The position numbers and the translations under genes are program-made. The notes beneath the pieces were generated by a model. That model searched no databases and was not told the DNA's origin. It was given only the letters and a program-made list of their open reading frames with translations. Positions 63,578 to 64,000 of a stretch of 64,000 nucleotides of DNA are shown in pieces. This DNA is from Deltaproteobacteria bacterium (GTDB lineage: Bacteria; Myxococcota_A; Polyangia; HGW-17; SLPX01), in assembly GCA_021162935.1 (NCBI GenBank), contig JAGGXR010000030.1:1-64000 (forward strand). The letters are read 5' to 3'. The stretch's first letter is position 1; every line of letters begins with the position of its first letter.

Positions 63578-64000
63578 AATGGGACCTTCCTTCGCCCAGG
63601 ACCGTCGGGATCGCACGGCTCGTCCACAGAAAAAAACCAGGCCGCAACTTTGCTCATACAACACATCTCAAATCCAATTCAAGACCGGATTTCCTACCAT
63701 CGCCTCCCTGGATAGACATCGCAACCATAGCGATCAGGGGTCACCATTCATGAAAAAATCCACAGGAATGGTGCCCGGCGAAGTCTGTGTCGCTACGGGC
63801 ATTTTCAGAGCGTAAACCAACTGTGGTCCTTACTCGATTTTTGCGCATAATACACGAAACCTCGCTTGATGGCAAAAAGGAATGAGCCCGTGCCCAAACG
63901 CGAGGAAACTCGAATCAGGGAGTGTCTTTGCGCATCCACAATACTTGGACCTCGTGAAGACGAAAACCCTTGGTCCGCCCCATGCCATGTCGACGCTGCT
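63578..64000. other. Upstream region of the kinase, to window edge
   Basis: About 420 bases with no supported gene. A CATAAT sequence at 63846-63851 resembles a -10 element reading to the right but lacks a -35. A plus-strand frame from 63869 (MAKRNEPVPKREETRIRE) stays open to the edge and could be the start of the next gene, but it is too short to judge. Confidence 0.3.

Noticed and set aside
63869-64000. Open plus-strand frame at the right edge
   Set aside because: Only 44 codons are visible and no motif or Shine-Dalgarno supports it.

Overview
The window looks like chromosome of a predatory or social-type deltaproteobacterial lineage (Myxococcota or a close relative). The reasons are a MYXO-CTERM-like C-terminal tail, Cys-rich EGF-like spacers, many lipoproteins whose mature N-termini start Cys-(Ser/Gly)-Asp-Asp-Asp, a Ser/Thr kinase with a PEGA-rich tail, FHA proteins, a HEAT-repeat chemosensory cluster and a very large metzincin lipoprotein. 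G+C looks moderately high by eye and most genes use NTGA overlaps. No rRNA, tRNA, IS element, prophage or CRISPR array was seen. The lineage is an inference from gene content only.

Layout. 1-2.9 kb: two convergent secreted beta-helix proteins, one cut by the window edge. 3.2-5.7 kb: a radical SAM/SPASM enzyme paired with a small lipoprotein, followed by a frameshifted gene. 5.8-10.5 kb: a second radical SAM protein, a secreted lipoprotein of unknown role and an S9 peptidase lipoprotein. 10.8-19.9 kb: a five-gene Bat-like operon (coiled-coil membrane protein, MoxR ATPase, DUF58, BatA-like VWA, giant VWA/amidotransferase-fold membrane protein), then an FGGY sugar kinase and a thioredoxin. 22.5-26.6 kb: part of a Tad/Flp pilus locus (CpaB, TadB, TadC) plus an FHA membrane protein. 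26.9-33.0 kb: a 1564-residue metalloprotease lipoprotein with an outer-membrane beta-barrel partner.

33.7-44.2 kb: a Fic-fold protein with a degenerate active site; a six-gene minus-strand operon (two TPR proteins, PanC, MurB, an FHA-GAF-cyclase-like protein, Ogt); an L,D-transpeptidase; and a Nudix-VTT-LipA operon. 44.6-50.9 kb: a chemosensory operon (two CheW, a receiver-like protein, a HEAT-repeat protein, CheR, CheB) with no CheA or receptor in view. 51.0-58.3 kb: a secreted lipoprotein, divergent from an ABC ATPase, a MacB-type permease with a large Cys-rich insert and a long secreted esterase. 58.3-63.6 kb: a nuclease-XPD-like helicase fusion and a PEGA-tailed Ser/Thr kinase.

The most unusual items are the radical SAM/lipoprotein pair, the permease carrying a 19-cysteine periplasmic insert next to a giant esterase, the degenerate Fic protein beside a pseudo-cyclase operon, and the stripped-down Tad and chemosensory clusters. 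Start codons were refined from Shine-Dalgarno sites, signal peptides and overlaps; where two starts are possible this is said.
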